Shown: positions 8,779 to 18,027, counted from the stretch's first letter. The stretch is 64,000 bases of DNA from an uncultured Alphaproteobacteria bacterium (GCA_929200315.1 CAKMZB010000003.1:316761-380760); one strand, 5' to 3'. Notes: generated from the sequence alone by a model not told the origin. A program made the numbers and translations.

Positions 8779-8973
8779 ATGAAACGTTACCGCTTCATCA
8801 CCGGCAAGGATGATGATGAATTCTGCAAACGCATTGAGAATGCGCTGAACGAGGGTTGGCACCTCCACGGTTCGCCCTCCCTCTCCTTCAACAGCACTGC
8901 CGGCCACCCCATTTGCGGCCAGGCGGTGGTGCGCGAAGAGCCTGTTGAACGGGACGAACCGCTTACGCTTTAA
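8779..8973 (+). CDS. Small DUF1737-family protein
   Basis: A 64-residue protein beginning MKRYRFITGKDDDEFCKRIENALNEGW and containing HLHGSPSLSFN. This is the pattern of DUF1737 proteins, small cytosolic proteins of unknown function whose start resembles a KxxxV-type strand followed by a helix. It is divergent from leuD (77 bases between starts) and lies 111 bases before the 2-hydroxyacid dehydrogenase gene on the same strand. Codon use looks like that of the neighbours. No function can be assigned. Confidence 0.75.
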   Translation: MKRYRFITGKDDDEFCKRIENALNEGWHLHGSPSLSFNSTAGHPICGQAVVREEPVERDEPLTL

Positions 8974-9084
8974 GGTTTCGCTTTATGCCTTATTGCTGGC
9001 TTCCAGAATGGGCGTGCAAATGCGCCCTCCGGGCGGCAGGCGAACGTTACGGTGGTCAACAACAAGGCACGGAGTAGAGGTGCA

Positions 9085-10035
9085 ATGAAACAGGTTTTAG
9101 TGGTTGGGAACTTCTTCCCCTCGGTGCTGGACGATCTGAAGAAAGACTTCGACGTCACCCATATGAAGGACAAGGACGCAGTGAAGGCCGCGCCCGACGC
9201 TGATCTTGCCGAAATCGAAGCTCTCGCTTCCTTTGGTTGGGCACCCAAGAAGCTGATTGAGCGGCTGCCAAAGCTAAAGCTCATTTCCTCCTTCGGCGTC
9301 GGCTATGACGGGGTGGATGTGGGTTTTGCGACCAAGAAGGGCATCGTCGTTGGCCACACGCCAGATGTCTTAAACGATGACGTTGCCAATTGTGCCATCG
9401 CGCTGTTGCTTGCCACAACGCGGCGGTTGGTGGCGCAGGACAAATATCTGCGCGAGGGTCGCTGGGTGAGCGAAGGCAACGCTCCTCTCACCCACACGAT
9501 CCGTGGCAAGGTGGTTGGTATTGTTGGCCTTGGGCGGATTGGCCTTGCGATTGCTGAAAAACTTTCAGTCTTTGGCTGCGAGACCGTCTATCACTCCCGC
9601 TCCAAGAAGGACGCGCCCCACCGCTACTACGGCGATCTCGTCGCCATGGCGCGGGATGCTGATGCGCTGATTGTCATCACGCCGGGCGGGGCGGAAACCG
9701 AAAAGCTGATCGACAGGCAGGTGATAGAAGCTCTCGGCCCCGAAAGCACGCTCATCAATGTTGCGCGCGGGTCGGTCTGTGACGAGGCTGAACTGGTGAA
9801 GGCCCTCGCAGATGGGCGGCTCGGCTCAGCGGGGCTCGACGTGTTCGAGGAGGAACCGAAAGTGCCGGAGGCGCTCTTCGCCATGGACAATGTCGTCCTC
9901 ACGCCCCACGTCGCGTCCGCCACCTGGGAGACACGCCAAGCCATGGCGGATCTGGTGGTGGAGAATGTGACAACCTTCTTTGAGACCGGCAGACCAAAAG
10001 CCCCGGTGCCGGAATCAGAAGAGCTGCTGCCTTAG
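9085..10035 (+). CDS. D-2-hydroxyacid dehydrogenase (hydroxypyruvate/glyoxylate reductase-like)
   Basis: A 316-residue NAD(P)-dependent enzyme of the D-isomer-specific 2-hydroxyacid dehydrogenase family. It has the GLGRIG nucleotide fold (residues 148-153) and the catalytic triad Arg228 (NVARGS), Glu257 (DVFEEEP) and His275 (TPHVAS). The substrate loop SSFGVGYDGVD resembles glyoxylate/hydroxypyruvate reductases, so reduction of a small 2-oxo acid is likely; the exact substrate cannot be read from sequence. ATG 9085 has AGAGG at 9076-9080. An upstream in-frame GTG at 9052 would add eleven unconserved residues. It converges on the FAD monooxygenase gene with only 7 bases between. Confidence 0.88.
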   Translation: MKQVLVVGNFFPSVLDDLKKDFDVTHMKDKDAVKAAPDADLAEIEALASFGWAPKKLIERLPKLKLISSFGVGYDGVDVGFATKKGIVVGHTPDVLNDDVANCAIALLLATTRRLVAQDKYLREGRWVSEGNAPLTHTIRGKVVGIVGLGRIGLAIAEKLSVFGCETVYHSRSKKDAPHRYYGDLVAMARDADALIVITPGGAETEKLIDRQVIEALGPESTLINVARGSVCDEAELVKALADGRLGSAGLDVFEEEPKVPEALFAMDNVVLTPHVASATWETRQAMADLVVENVTTFFETGRPKAPVPESEELLP

Positions 10036-10042
10036 GCGCGGC

Positions 10043-11281
10043 CTAGAGCGGCCCGCCTCCAAACAGCCAGTCATTGCGCGCCCGCACGAAGCCGGGCGCG
10101 AAGGCCGTGGCGAGCGCCATTGGTCCATAGACCAGCGCCTCCATCAAGGGATTGCCGTGATGGAACATCTTGGCGTTTTTGGCGGACTCCTTTTGAACCC
10201 GCGTGACCCGGGCGATGCGGCATTTATAGAATGCGTTGAGCGCGGCGGGCACGTCTTCTACCCCCTCCAACGCTTCACCCAACGCCACCGCATCCTCAAT
10301 CGCTTGCACGGCCCCCTGTGCGAGTGAGGGCAGCATCGGATGGGCCGCATCACCCACCAACACCACTTGCCCGTCGGACCATCTTGGCAAAGGCGGACGG
10401 CCAAGCAACGCCCAGCGGTTGAGGCTGTCGCATTGTTCCAGGACTTCACGAACGGGCGCAGCGAAGCCATCGAAGGCTGCAAGTGCATCAGCACGCTCAC
10501 CGGTTTGGTTCCAGCCTTCCGCTTCCCAACCATCTTCCTCAACGATGCCGACAAAATTGACCACCGACCCTCCACGGATGCGAGTCGTCACCGCGTGGCG
10601 GCCGTGCCCCGTCCAAATACAAGCCGTTGGAGGTGGCAGAGAGGTAAACCGGTCCACCGGCACGGTCGTGCGCCAGGCAACCATGCCTGTGAAAGTTGCA
10701 GGATCGCCTCCAAGCATCTGACCACGTAGCCGCGAATGCACACCGTCCGCACCGACCAGAAGATCACAAGTTAGCTCTTCGCCATCATCCAAAATGACAA
10801 TCGCCCGCGCGCCCTCCTGCCGGTATTCGGTAACGGTCTTTCCATAGGTCAGCGCATCCGGCGCGATGGCTTCCAGCGCGTCCTTCAGTCCCTCGGCGAG
10901 ATCAGCGCGATGAATGTGAACATAGCGCCCACCCCAGCGCTCCATAGCCTTTTCCCGCAACGGCAGAGAGAACATCCGCCGCCCGGAATGGCCAAGCCGC
11001 AATTCGATGGATTGCGGCTCAAACAGCGCACCCTCAAGCCGCTCCATAACGCCGAGCGCTTCAAGACACCGCGTGCCGTTGGGGCTGATCTGCACACCCG
11101 CCCCAACCTCGCCAAACATCGCCGCCTGTTCCAGCACCGTGACGCGCCAGCCCCCGCGTGCCAGTGCCAGACCGGCGGCAAGTCCGCCAATGCCGCCACC
11201 GGCCACCACAACGTGGCGCGGTGTGCTGCGGGCAGCTTTGGCTTGACCTTCCACGGGGCGCGCTGAAACAGTTGGGCTCAT
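10043..11281 (-). CDS. FAD-dependent aromatic-ring monooxygenase (salicylate hydroxylase-like)
   Basis: A 412-residue group A flavoprotein monooxygenase. The Rossmann GGGIGGLAAGLAL lies at about residues 26-39, the NAD(P)H/FAD DG motif is in LVGADGVHSRLR (about 178-189), and the ribityl-binding GDAAHPMLPSLAQGA is near 305. Such enzymes hydroxylate phenolic acids such as salicylate or 3-/6-hydroxynicotinate; the substrate here is not determinable. It is transcribed divergently from the acyl-CoA operon with only 36 bases between the start codons. Any promoters must therefore overlap or lie within coding sequence. Confidence 0.85.
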   Translation of the reverse strand: MSPTVSARPVEGQAKAARSTPRHVVVAGGGIGGLAAGLALARGGWRVTVLEQAAMFGEVGAGVQISPNGTRCLEALGVMERLEGALFEPQSIELRLGHSGRRMFSLPLREKAMERWGGRYVHIHRADLAEGLKDALEAIAPDALTYGKTVTEYRQEGARAIVILDDGEELTCDLLVGADGVHSRLRGQMLGGDPATFTGMVAWRTTVPVDRFTSLPPPTACIWTGHGRHAVTTRIRGGSVVNFVGIVEEDGWEAEGWNQTGERADALAAFDGFAAPVREVLEQCDSLNRWALLGRPPLPRWSDGQVVLVGDAAHPMLPSLAQGAVQAIEDAVALGEALEGVEDVPAALNAFYKCRIARVTRVQKESAKNAKMFHHGNPLMEALVYGPMALATAFAPGFVRARNDWLFGGGPL

Positions 11282-11317
11282 GATAGTGCTTTAGCATCGC
11301 GCAGGAGGTGCGACACC

Positions 11318-12493
11318 ATGCTTAACCGGCGAATATTTGACGAAGACCATGCCCTGTTCCGCGAAAGCGCGCGGCGCTTTTACGAAGCCCATGTCGCTCC
11401 CCATCGCGACGAATGGCACGAAGCGGGGATGGTCTCGCGCGAGGTCTGGAGAAAGGCCGGTGAGGCAGGGTTCTGCTGCATGTGGGCAGAGGAGGACTAT
11501 GGCGGCGCAGGAGTTGCCGATTTCCGTTTTGACCAGATCCTGACCGAGGAGTTGGTGGGAGAATCCGGCTTCTTCCTCTCTCTCCACAACCGCATTGTTG
11601 GCCCGTATCTGGGCAAGTTCGGCACGGACGAACAAAAGGCGCGCTTCATGCCCGGCGTTGTGTCCGGCGAGACGATCCTTGCCATTGCCATGACCGAGCC
11701 CGGCACCGGCTCCGACCTCGCCGCCATCCGCACCAGCGCGCAGAACCAGGGCGACCATTTTCTGCTGAACGGCTCCAAGACCTATATTTCCAACGGCCAG
11801 ATCGCTGATCTCATCATTGTCGCCGCCCGTACAGGCGAGCGGGGAATCGGGCTCTTTCTGGTGGAGGCCGGGATGGAAGGGTTCGAGCGCGGGCGGAAGC
11901 TGAAAAAGCTCGGCCTGCATTCACAGGACACATCCGAACTCTTCTTCAACAACGTGAAAGTGCCAAAGGGGAATGTGCTTGGCGACCACGCCCGCGGGTT
12001 CCAGGCCATGATGGTGGGGCTCGCTGAAGAACGGCTGATCGGTGCAGTCGGCTATCTCGCCCGGGCGCAGCGGGCCTTTGACATCACACTCGACTTCATC
12101 AGCGAACGAAAGGCCTTTGGCCGCCCCATCGGCACGTTCCAGAATTCCCGTTTCAAGATGGCCGAGATGCGCACTCAGCTTGATGCGGCACAGGCCTTTG
12201 TCGACCATTGCGTAATGGAACATGTGGAAGGGAACCTCACCGCCGAGGCGGGGGCGGAGGTGAAGCTGCTGACCTCCGAGGTGGAGGGGCGCGTCGTTGA
12301 CGAATGCCTCCAGCTCCATGGCGGGGCGGGCTATATGGATGAATATGAAATTTCCCGCCTCTACGCCGATGCCCGCATCAGCCGCATCTATGCCGGCACC
12401 AGCGAGATCATGAAGGAAATCGTTGGTCGTGGTCTTGGGCTCGATGAGCGGCCCGCCAAGGCGAAGCTCTCGCCTGTTGCGAAGACAAGCTGA
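11318..12493 (+). CDS. Acyl-CoA dehydrogenase
   Basis: A 391-residue FAD enzyme for the first oxidation of an acyl-CoA. Visible are AMTEPGTGSDL (125-135), the FAD/substrate region KTYISNG and RKAFGRPIG, and the C-terminal LHGGAGYMDEYEISRLYADARI. Where medium-chain enzymes carry the catalytic Glu (YEGT), this one has YAGT (Ala359). A Glu in LAEERL (237/238) matches the alternative position used by long-chain and isovaleryl-type enzymes, so a branched or long substrate is plausible. AGGAGG at 11304-11309 supports ATG 11318. It overlaps the next gene by one base and forms an operon with a racemase-like protein and an enoyl-CoA hydratase. Confidence 0.93.
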   Translation: MLNRRIFDEDHALFRESARRFYEAHVAPHRDEWHEAGMVSREVWRKAGEAGFCCMWAEEDYGGAGVADFRFDQILTEELVGESGFFLSLHNRIVGPYLGKFGTDEQKARFMPGVVSGETILAIAMTEPGTGSDLAAIRTSAQNQGDHFLLNGSKTYISNGQIADLIIVAARTGERGIGLFLVEAGMEGFERGRKLKKLGLHSQDTSELFFNNVKVPKGNVLGDHARGFQAMMVGLAEERLIGAVGYLARAQRAFDITLDFISERKAFGRPIGTFQNSRFKMAEMRTQLDAAQAFVDHCVMEHVEGNLTAEAGAEVKLLTSEVEGRVVDECLQLHGGAGYMDEYEISRLYADARISRIYAGTSEIMKEIVGRGLGLDERPAKAKLSPVAKTS

Positions 12494-13626
12494 TGGCGCG
12501 GCAACAAGGCCCGCTTGCCGGGCTCAAGGTCGTTGAAATGGCAGGGATTGGCCCCTGCCCTCTCGCCGGACAATTGCTAGCAGATCTGGGCGCCGACGTC
12601 GTCATCGTCGACCGTCACGCGGCGAAGGCCGATCCGACTGACATCAACCGCCGCGGCAAGCGTTCAGTCGCGTTGAATCTGAAATCAGACGATGGATTGG
12701 AGGCAGCAAAAGCGATCATCGCCGGTGCTGATATTCTGATCGAAGGCTTTCGACCCGGTGTGATGGAGCGGTTGGGCCTCGGGCCGGAAGACTTTGCCAC
12801 GACCAATGCAGGCCTCATCTATGGCCGGATGACCGGTTGGGGCCAGACCGGACCGCGCGCGCAGACCGCCGGACACGATATCAATTATCTGGCCATCACC
12901 GGTATTCTCCACGCCATCGGCACAAAGGAGCGCTCCATGCCGCCGCTTAATATGGTGGCAGATTATGGGGCGGGGACGATGTTCCTCCTTCTGGGAGTGC
13001 TCGCGGCGCTCTTCGAGCGCGGCCGTTCCAGCAAAGGGCAGGTGATCGATGCAGCCATGTCTGACGCTGCGCCTTTGCTCGCCGGGCTAGTCCAAGGCTT
13101 TGTGGCTCAGGGCCAATGGAGCGAAGAGCGGCAATCCAATCTGCTTGACGGCGGCGCGCCGTTCTACCGCTGCTATACCTGCGCCGACGGCAAGGAGGTT
13201 GCCATCGGTCCGCTGGAGCCACAATTCTTTGCCGAGCTCTGCGCCAAGGCGGAGATTGAGGGTGATGCTTCCACCCAATATGACCGCAGCAAGTGGGACA
13301 GCATGCACGCGCGCTACGAAGCGCTCTTTGCTACCAAAACGCGGGCGCAATGGACGGCAATCTTCGAAGATTCCGACGCCTGTCTCGCGCCGGTGCTTGC
13401 CTGGTCGGAAGCCCCGGATGAACCACACAACGTGGCGCGCAACACCTTCTTCACCCGCGACGGCGTGACACAAACAAGCCCCGCGCCCCGCTTCAACCGC
13501 ACCCCAGCTGACCCTCGCCCCGCAGCACCCCGCGCTGTCGGTGAAGATGGTGAAACGGTGCTTTCTGAAACCGGTTATTCCAGTGACCAGATCGCCGCCA
13601 TGCGCGCCAACCACGCTCTTCTTTGA
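12493..13626 (+). CDS. CaiB/BaiF (type III CoA-transferase) family, alpha-methylacyl-CoA racemase-like
   Basis: The 377-residue protein has the AMACR pattern rather than that of a transferase. GHDINYLAITG contains His128 and NMVADYG contains Asp157, which align with the His126/Asp156 pair of mycobacterial MCR; the LLDGGAPFYR segment follows. Such racemases interconvert (2R)- and (2S)-2-methylacyl-CoA so that stereospecific beta-oxidation can proceed. Its ATG overlaps the stop of the acyl-CoA dehydrogenase gene and an enoyl-CoA hydratase follows, which fits degradation of methyl-branched acids. A CoA-transferase role is less likely but not excluded. Confidence 0.85.
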   Translation: MARQQGPLAGLKVVEMAGIGPCPLAGQLLADLGADVVIVDRHAAKADPTDINRRGKRSVALNLKSDDGLEAAKAIIAGADILIEGFRPGVMERLGLGPEDFATTNAGLIYGRMTGWGQTGPRAQTAGHDINYLAITGILHAIGTKERSMPPLNMVADYGAGTMFLLLGVLAALFERGRSSKGQVIDAAMSDAAPLLAGLVQGFVAQGQWSEERQSNLLDGGAPFYRCYTCADGKEVAIGPLEPQFFAELCAKAEIEGDASTQYDRSKWDSMHARYEALFATKTRAQWTAIFEDSDACLAPVLAWSEAPDEPHNVARNTFFTRDGVTQTSPAPRFNRTPADPRPAAPRAVGEDGETVLSETGYSSDQIAAMRANHALL

Positions 13627-13638
13627 AAGACCTGACAG

Positions 13639-14412
13639 ATGACCGAATCCGTCCTGCTGACATCCATCAAAGCCCCCGTCGCAACGCTGACCCTCAACCG
13701 CCCCAAGCAGTTCAACGCACTGAATGGCGAGCTGCGCGCGGCACTTCAGGAGGCGATCAGAGAGATCGAGGCAAATGAGTCCGTTCGCGTTGTCATCCTG
13801 AAAGGCGAAGGTCGCGGCTTCTGCGCCGGGGCTGATTTGGCCAGCGGTCTCGAACATCCCGTCTCCAAACACCTGGAGGAAGCCTACAAACCCAGTCTGC
13901 TGGGCATCGCAGAATCATCCAAACTCTGGATCGCGCAGGTCCACGGCAGCGCGGCGGGAATCGGCGCGGCCTTTGCCATGAATTGCGACTTCGTCACCAT
14001 GGCGGAAGATGCCAGCATCTACATGGCTTTCGCCGCGATCTCGCTGGTGCCCGATGGCGGCAACACAAAGCTGTTGCTCGACGCAATGGGCTATCACCGC
14101 GCGCTACAGGCAATTGTCGAGGGACGGAAGATCCCTGCCAATGAGTGCCTCGCCACGGGTATCGCCAACCTCATCGCGCCCGCCGGCAACCTCGATGCGA
14201 TGACCATGGACTGGGCGAAAGACCTCGCCAGCCGCGCTCCACTCGCCACCGCCGCGGCAAAGCGTCTGCTGCGCGCTGCGGGCGGTCTGAGTTTTGCTGA
14301 AGCTTTTGACGCGGAGGGCAAAGAACAGGACCCGCTCACCATGAGCCATGATTTTGCAACCGGCGTGAAAGCCTTCTTCGACAAGCGAAAGCCGATCTTT
14401 GAAGGCAAATAG
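13639..14412 (+). CDS. Enoyl-CoA hydratase/isomerase family protein
   Basis: A 257-residue crotonase-fold enzyme expected to hydrate or isomerise the enoyl-CoA made by the upstream dehydrogenase. The oxyanion-hole segment GRGFCAGADL (about residues 55-65) and GSAAGIGAAFAMNCD (about 105-119) are intact. In the region that holds the catalytic acid in hydratases it reads LVPDGGNTKLL, with Asp as in PaaG-type isomerases, so isomerase or a related activity is possible. The gene lies 12 bases after the racemase-like gene and is the last of the three-gene operon. It converges on the DUF4260 gene, 8 bases away. Confidence 0.9.
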   Translation: MTESVLLTSIKAPVATLTLNRPKQFNALNGELRAALQEAIREIEANESVRVVILKGEGRGFCAGADLASGLEHPVSKHLEEAYKPSLLGIAESSKLWIAQVHGSAAGIGAAFAMNCDFVTMAEDASIYMAFAAISLVPDGGNTKLLLDAMGYHRALQAIVEGRKIPANECLATGIANLIAPAGNLDAMTMDWAKDLASRAPLATAAAKRLLRAAGGLSFAEAFDAEGKEQDPLTMSHDFATGVKAFFDKRKPIFEGK

Positions 14413-14420
14413 CTGCACCC

Positions 14421-14783
14421 TCATTGCGCCGAGAGGTGAGTGGTTTTGAAGCCGTCTCCTGTCTTCAAACCATAGCCGATGGCCCGATCAAGACCGATAT
14501 GGGCGAGCCAGATGAGGGCCGTCAGCACCGCCAGCTGCTGCTCTGTTATCCACCCGATGCCGAGCAGCGCCAGTGGCAGGCTTGTTGTGTGAGCAAAGTT
14601 GTAGGCAAAGGCGCCGGCGCGCTTTCCACCAAGGTAGCCGAGCATCGCGATGTCCGGCGCGAGGATCAGCAGCGCCAGCATCAGCCAACCCCCGCCCAGG
14701 AGGAAATAGGCTCCAAGAGCAATGCTGCCGATGGCAGCACCTTCAATTTGTAGGACGTGGCGGTTGGAAAAATGGGGCAGCAT
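14421..14783 (-). CDS. DUF4260 small membrane protein
   Basis: The 120-residue product consists of four hydrophobic segments with a conserved-looking AYFLLGGGWLMLALLILAPD, GYLGGKRAGAFAYNFAHT and WLAHIGLDRAIGYGLK, as in the DUF4260 family of unknown function. AAGGAG a few bases upstream of ATG 14783 decides the start; the in-frame upstream Met at 14834 is not supported. It is divergent from the LysR gene with 89 bases between starts, the usual layout for a LysR-controlled target. Confidence 0.8.
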   Translation of the reverse strand: MLPHFSNRHVLQIEGAAIGSIALGAYFLLGGGWLMLALLILAPDIAMLGYLGGKRAGAFAYNFAHTTSLPLALLGIGWITEQQLAVLTALIWLAHIGLDRAIGYGLKTGDGFKTTHLSAQ

Positions 14784-14872
14784 GGTTGGCTCCTTTGGGT
14801 TGAATCTCATCTTGCGCCAGGACTTATCATTCAAAAATTGCCTAATATTGCTTAGTTAATATACAATTTCGT
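14784..14872. promoter_or_regulatory. Divergent promoter region of DUF4260 and LysR genes
   Basis: The stretch between the two start codons is clearly AT-rich compared with the surroundings, especially 14828-14872. It contains a T-N11-A type ATT...AAT element around 14847-14860, the pattern LysR regulators often bind. AAATTG and CAATTT also lie on either side of it. This is inference from base composition and layout. Confidence 0.35.
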
Positions 14873-15751
14873 ATGGATATGGATTGGACACATACACGCT
14901 CCTTCCTCGCTGTCATGCGCGAGGGCAGCCTTTCAGGTGCGGCTCGAACTTTGCGTCTCGCGCAGCCAACCCTTGGGCGGCACGTCGAAGCGATGGAAAT
15001 GGCACTGGGCGGCAAGCTCTTCCTGCGTTCCCGGGCCGGTCTTTCGCCAACAGAACTGGCAGGCCGCATCATGGAACCCGCCCTTGCCATGGAGGCTGCC
15101 GCCAACAGTCTTGCCCGAGCAGCGAGTGGTGGTGAGGGAGCCGTCGGGACCGTGCGCATCACGGCAAGCCGCATCATGGCGAACCGCGCTCTGCCCCCGA
15201 TACTGGCTTCAATACGCCAACAGCATCCCGGCTTGCGCTTTGAGCTAGAGGCAAGCGACACACAAAGTGACCTGTTGCGCCACGACGCCGACATTGCCGT
15301 GCGCATGGCGCGGCCTACACAGAAAGATCTCATTGCCCGCAAGGCCGGAACCGTAACCGTCGGCCTCTTCGCCCACCGCGACTGGATCAGCCAGACGGGC
15401 AAGCCAGGCACGCTGGCCGACGCTGCGCAGGCAGGCGGCTTCATCGGTTATGATCGCAACCCGGTCATTGACGAGATACTCAACCAGGCCGGTATCGTCG
15501 TTCAGCCCAGCCACTTTGCTCTGCGCACAGATGATGACGGCGCCATCCTTGCCGCCATCGAGGCGGGGCTTGGGGTCGGGCCGTGCCAGGTGGGTTTTGC
15601 CGGGCCGGAGCTTGTTCGCGTCCTTGCGCAGATTGCCTTCCCACTGGATGTCTGGCTGGTCACCCATCCTGACCTTGCGCGTGAACCCCGCATCACAGCC
15701 GCCATGGCTGGTCTCGCTAGAGGCCTGTCCGCCTTCACACGCAAGCGCTGA
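14873..15751 (+). CDS. LysR-family transcriptional regulator
   Basis: A 292-residue regulator with an N-terminal winged helix-turn-helix (WTHTRSFLAVMREGSLSGAARTL, QPTLGRHVEAME, about residues 4-45). A periplasmic-binding-protein-like effector domain follows. The second ATG at 14879 is an alternative start two codons in. It is divergent from the DUF4260 gene, which is its most likely target; the effector is unknown. The following gene starts 85 bases later on the same strand and is functionally unrelated. Confidence 0.9.
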   Translation: MDMDWTHTRSFLAVMREGSLSGAARTLRLAQPTLGRHVEAMEMALGGKLFLRSRAGLSPTELAGRIMEPALAMEAAANSLARAASGGEGAVGTVRITASRIMANRALPPILASIRQQHPGLRFELEASDTQSDLLRHDADIAVRMARPTQKDLIARKAGTVTVGLFAHRDWISQTGKPGTLADAAQAGGFIGYDRNPVIDEILNQAGIVVQPSHFALRTDDDGAILAAIEAGLGVGPCQVGFAGPELVRVLAQIAFPLDVWLVTHPDLAREPRITAAMAGLARGLSAFTRKR

Positions 15752-15836
15752 GCTCGGTTTTGGTGGACAGTTTTGCTAGACTGACACCGGCACGGCATTC
15801 TACCCTGCGCCAAACTCCACCCAGCCGACCCCACCC

Positions 15837-16859
15837 ATGAAGCATCTCGTTACCGGCGCGGCCGGTTTCATCGGTTACCACGTCGCCCGGGCCCTGATGG
15901 AGCGCGGTGATGAGGTGGTTGGGATCGACAATCTCAACGCCTATTACGACGTTGCGCTGAAGCGTGCCCGATTGGCTGAATTGCAACGATTTGCCAGCGG
16001 CAACGGCGCGGCCTTCACTTTTGTTGAGGAAGACATTGCCGAACAGAGCAAGGTCGATGCGCTTTTAACCGAACACAGGCCGCAGCGCGTGATCCACCTT
16101 GCCGCACAGCCCGGCGTACGGTTCAGCCTGGAAAATCCGCTCGCCTATGAGCGCTCCAACGTCACTGGTTTCACCACCATTCTGGAGGCCTGCCGGCACT
16201 TTGATGTCGAGCATCTGACCTATGCCTCCACCTCCAGCGTTTATGGTGCAAACAGCTCCATGCCGTTCAAAGAGAGCGACGTCGCGGACCATCCGGTGCA
16301 ATTCTACGCCGCCACCAAACGGGCCAATGAGCTAATGGCTCATTCCTACAGCCACCTCTTCGGCTTGCCGACGACAGGGCTGCGCTTCTTTACCGTTTAT
16401 GGCCCATGGGGCCGACCGGACATGGCGATTTATGCGTTCACAAAGGCGATTCTGGCCGGAGAGCCGATTGAGGTCTTCAATCACGGCAACCATGCGCGGG
16501 ACTTCACCTATGTCGACGACATTGTTGACGGTGTGCTGAAGGCAAGCGATCAGGTGGCAGCGCCCGATCCGACCTGGGATAGTGCGACACCAGACCCGTC
16601 AGCCTCCGAGGCGCCCTACCGCATTTTCAACATCGGCAACGGCAGGAGCGTCGAGTTGATGGACTTCATCCGCGCCATTGAGGCCGCCACAGGCAAGGAC
16701 GCGATCATCAACTATCGCGACAAGCAGCCCGGCGATGTGTCCGCCACCTGGGCAGACACGAGCCGGCTGGCCGCCGCCACGGGCTATGCGCCCAGGACGT
16801 CAGTGGAGGCAGGTGTTGCCCGCTTCGTCGCCTGGTTCCGCGACTATCACGGAGTTTGA
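15837..16859 (+). CDS. NAD-dependent epimerase, UDP-glucuronate 4-epimerase-like
   Basis: A 340-residue extended SDR that likely interconverts UDP-glucuronate and UDP-galacturonate for surface polysaccharide. It begins MKHLVTGAAGFIGYHVA with the GxxGxxG fold and carries the DNLNAYYDVALKRARL segment typical of this subgroup. The active site is TSSVYG plus YxxxK in YAATKRAN (about 160), and RFFTVYGPWGRPDMA is strongly conserved in CapI/LpsL-type epimerases. No other polysaccharide genes are adjacent, so its product is probably used by enzymes encoded elsewhere. Confidence 0.9.
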   Translation: MKHLVTGAAGFIGYHVARALMERGDEVVGIDNLNAYYDVALKRARLAELQRFASGNGAAFTFVEEDIAEQSKVDALLTEHRPQRVIHLAAQPGVRFSLENPLAYERSNVTGFTTILEACRHFDVEHLTYASTSSVYGANSSMPFKESDVADHPVQFYAATKRANELMAHSYSHLFGLPTTGLRFFTVYGPWGRPDMAIYAFTKAILAGEPIEVFNHGNHARDFTYVDDIVDGVLKASDQVAAPDPTWDSATPDPSASEAPYRIFNIGNGRSVELMDFIRAIEAATGKDAIINYRDKQPGDVSATWADTSRLAAATGYAPRTSVEAGVARFVAWFRDYHGV

Positions 16860-16861
16860 CT

Positions 16862-18025
16862 GTGAGCATTTCCGGCCATTGCGACCCGAAGTTTCAGACC
16901 GTCGCCGACGCTTTTGCGACAAATTTTGCAAGGCGGAATGAGCTCGGTGCCGGGGTCAGTGTTACAATTGAGGGTGAGACCGTTGTTGATCTGTGGGGTG
17001 GCCATATCTCAGCCGATGAGGGTGCGGCGAGCTGGCAGCAGGATACGATTTGCGTCGTCTTTTCTTGCACCAAAGCCGCAACAGCGCTTTGCGCTCACCT
17101 GCTCATCGAACGTGGCGAGTTGGCACTGACCGACAAGGTTGCCGACCATTGGCCGGACTTTGCCCAAAACGGCAAAAACGAGATTACCGTTGGCCAATTG
17201 CTAAACCACACAGCAGGCTTCCCAACCTTCCGCGAGCCTGTGCCGGAAGGCGGATTTTATGACTTTGCAGCCATGGCCGCGCAGCTTGCAGCTCAGGAAC
17301 CGTATTGGGAATCTGGCACCGCGACGGGTTACCAGATGATGTCCTTTGGTTGGCTCATCGGCGAAGTGGTGCGGCGGGTGAGCGGCAAGTCGCTCGGCGA
17401 CTTTTTCGCGCAGGAAATTGCCAGGTCGCTGGGTCTCGACTTCTGGATCGGTCTTCCGGAGAGCGAGGAGCACCGCATCGCCCCGGTGGAGCTCTACAAG
17501 CCCAAGCCCGGTGATGTGCCAAGCCCCTTCATTGAGGCGCTGATGGCGGACCCAAATTCCATCCAGTTCCTGGCGACCTTCAATTCCGGTCGCGCCAACC
17601 CCAACCACCGCGCTTTCCGCGCCGCGCAACTTGGCGGCCATGGCGGGACGGCAAATGCCCGGGGATTGGCCAGGCTGATGACACCGCTTGCCAACGGCGA
17701 ATTGCTCGCAGCCGATAGAATTGCTGATTTGGGTGTGCAGCAAAGTGTGCCCGGCATTGATCGCACGCTGCTGATGCCAACGCGATTCTCACACGGTTTC
17801 ATGCTGCCAATGGACAACCGTGCGGACTACACCTTCACCGGTTCATCTATGATTGCGCCACAAGGAGCGTTCGGTCACGTCGGTCTTGGTGGAACGCTGA
17901 CGCTCGCCGTGCCGGAAAAGCGCATGGCTTTTGGCTATGCCACCAACCGCCACGGGCCGGGCATTCTGCTCAACGAGCGCGGGCAAAGCCTGTTGGACGC
18001 CGCCTTGGTGGCAGCGTCCACCTAG
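16862..18025 (+). CDS. Serine hydrolase of the beta-lactamase/EstB family
   Basis: A 387-residue esterase/beta-lactamase-fold protein. The nucleophile motif S-x-x-K is in VFSCTKAAT (about residue 60). A Tyr in TGYQMMSFGWLIGE (about 160) occupies the position of the family's catalytic Tyr, and a Gly-rich FGHVGLGG lies near the C-terminus. There is no signal peptide, so a cytosolic esterase or carboxylesterase VIII-type role is more likely than antibiotic resistance. I chose GTG 16862 because GGAG at 16851-16854 lies seven bases upstream; TTG 16856, overlapping the epimerase stop, is the alternative. It is probably co-transcribed with the epimerase gene but has no obvious functional link. Confidence 0.85.
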   Translation: MSISGHCDPKFQTVADAFATNFARRNELGAGVSVTIEGETVVDLWGGHISADEGAASWQQDTICVVFSCTKAATALCAHLLIERGELALTDKVADHWPDFAQNGKNEITVGQLLNHTAGFPTFREPVPEGGFYDFAAMAAQLAAQEPYWESGTATGYQMMSFGWLIGEVVRRVSGKSLGDFFAQEIARSLGLDFWIGLPESEEHRIAPVELYKPKPGDVPSPFIEALMADPNSIQFLATFNSGRANPNHRAFRAAQLGGHGGTANARGLARLMTPLANGELLAADRIADLGVQQSVPGIDRTLLMPTRFSHGFMLPMDNRADYTFTGSSMIAPQGAFGHVGLGGTLTLAVPEKRMAFGYATNRHGPGILLNERGQSLLDAALVAAST

Positions 18026-18027
18026 GC

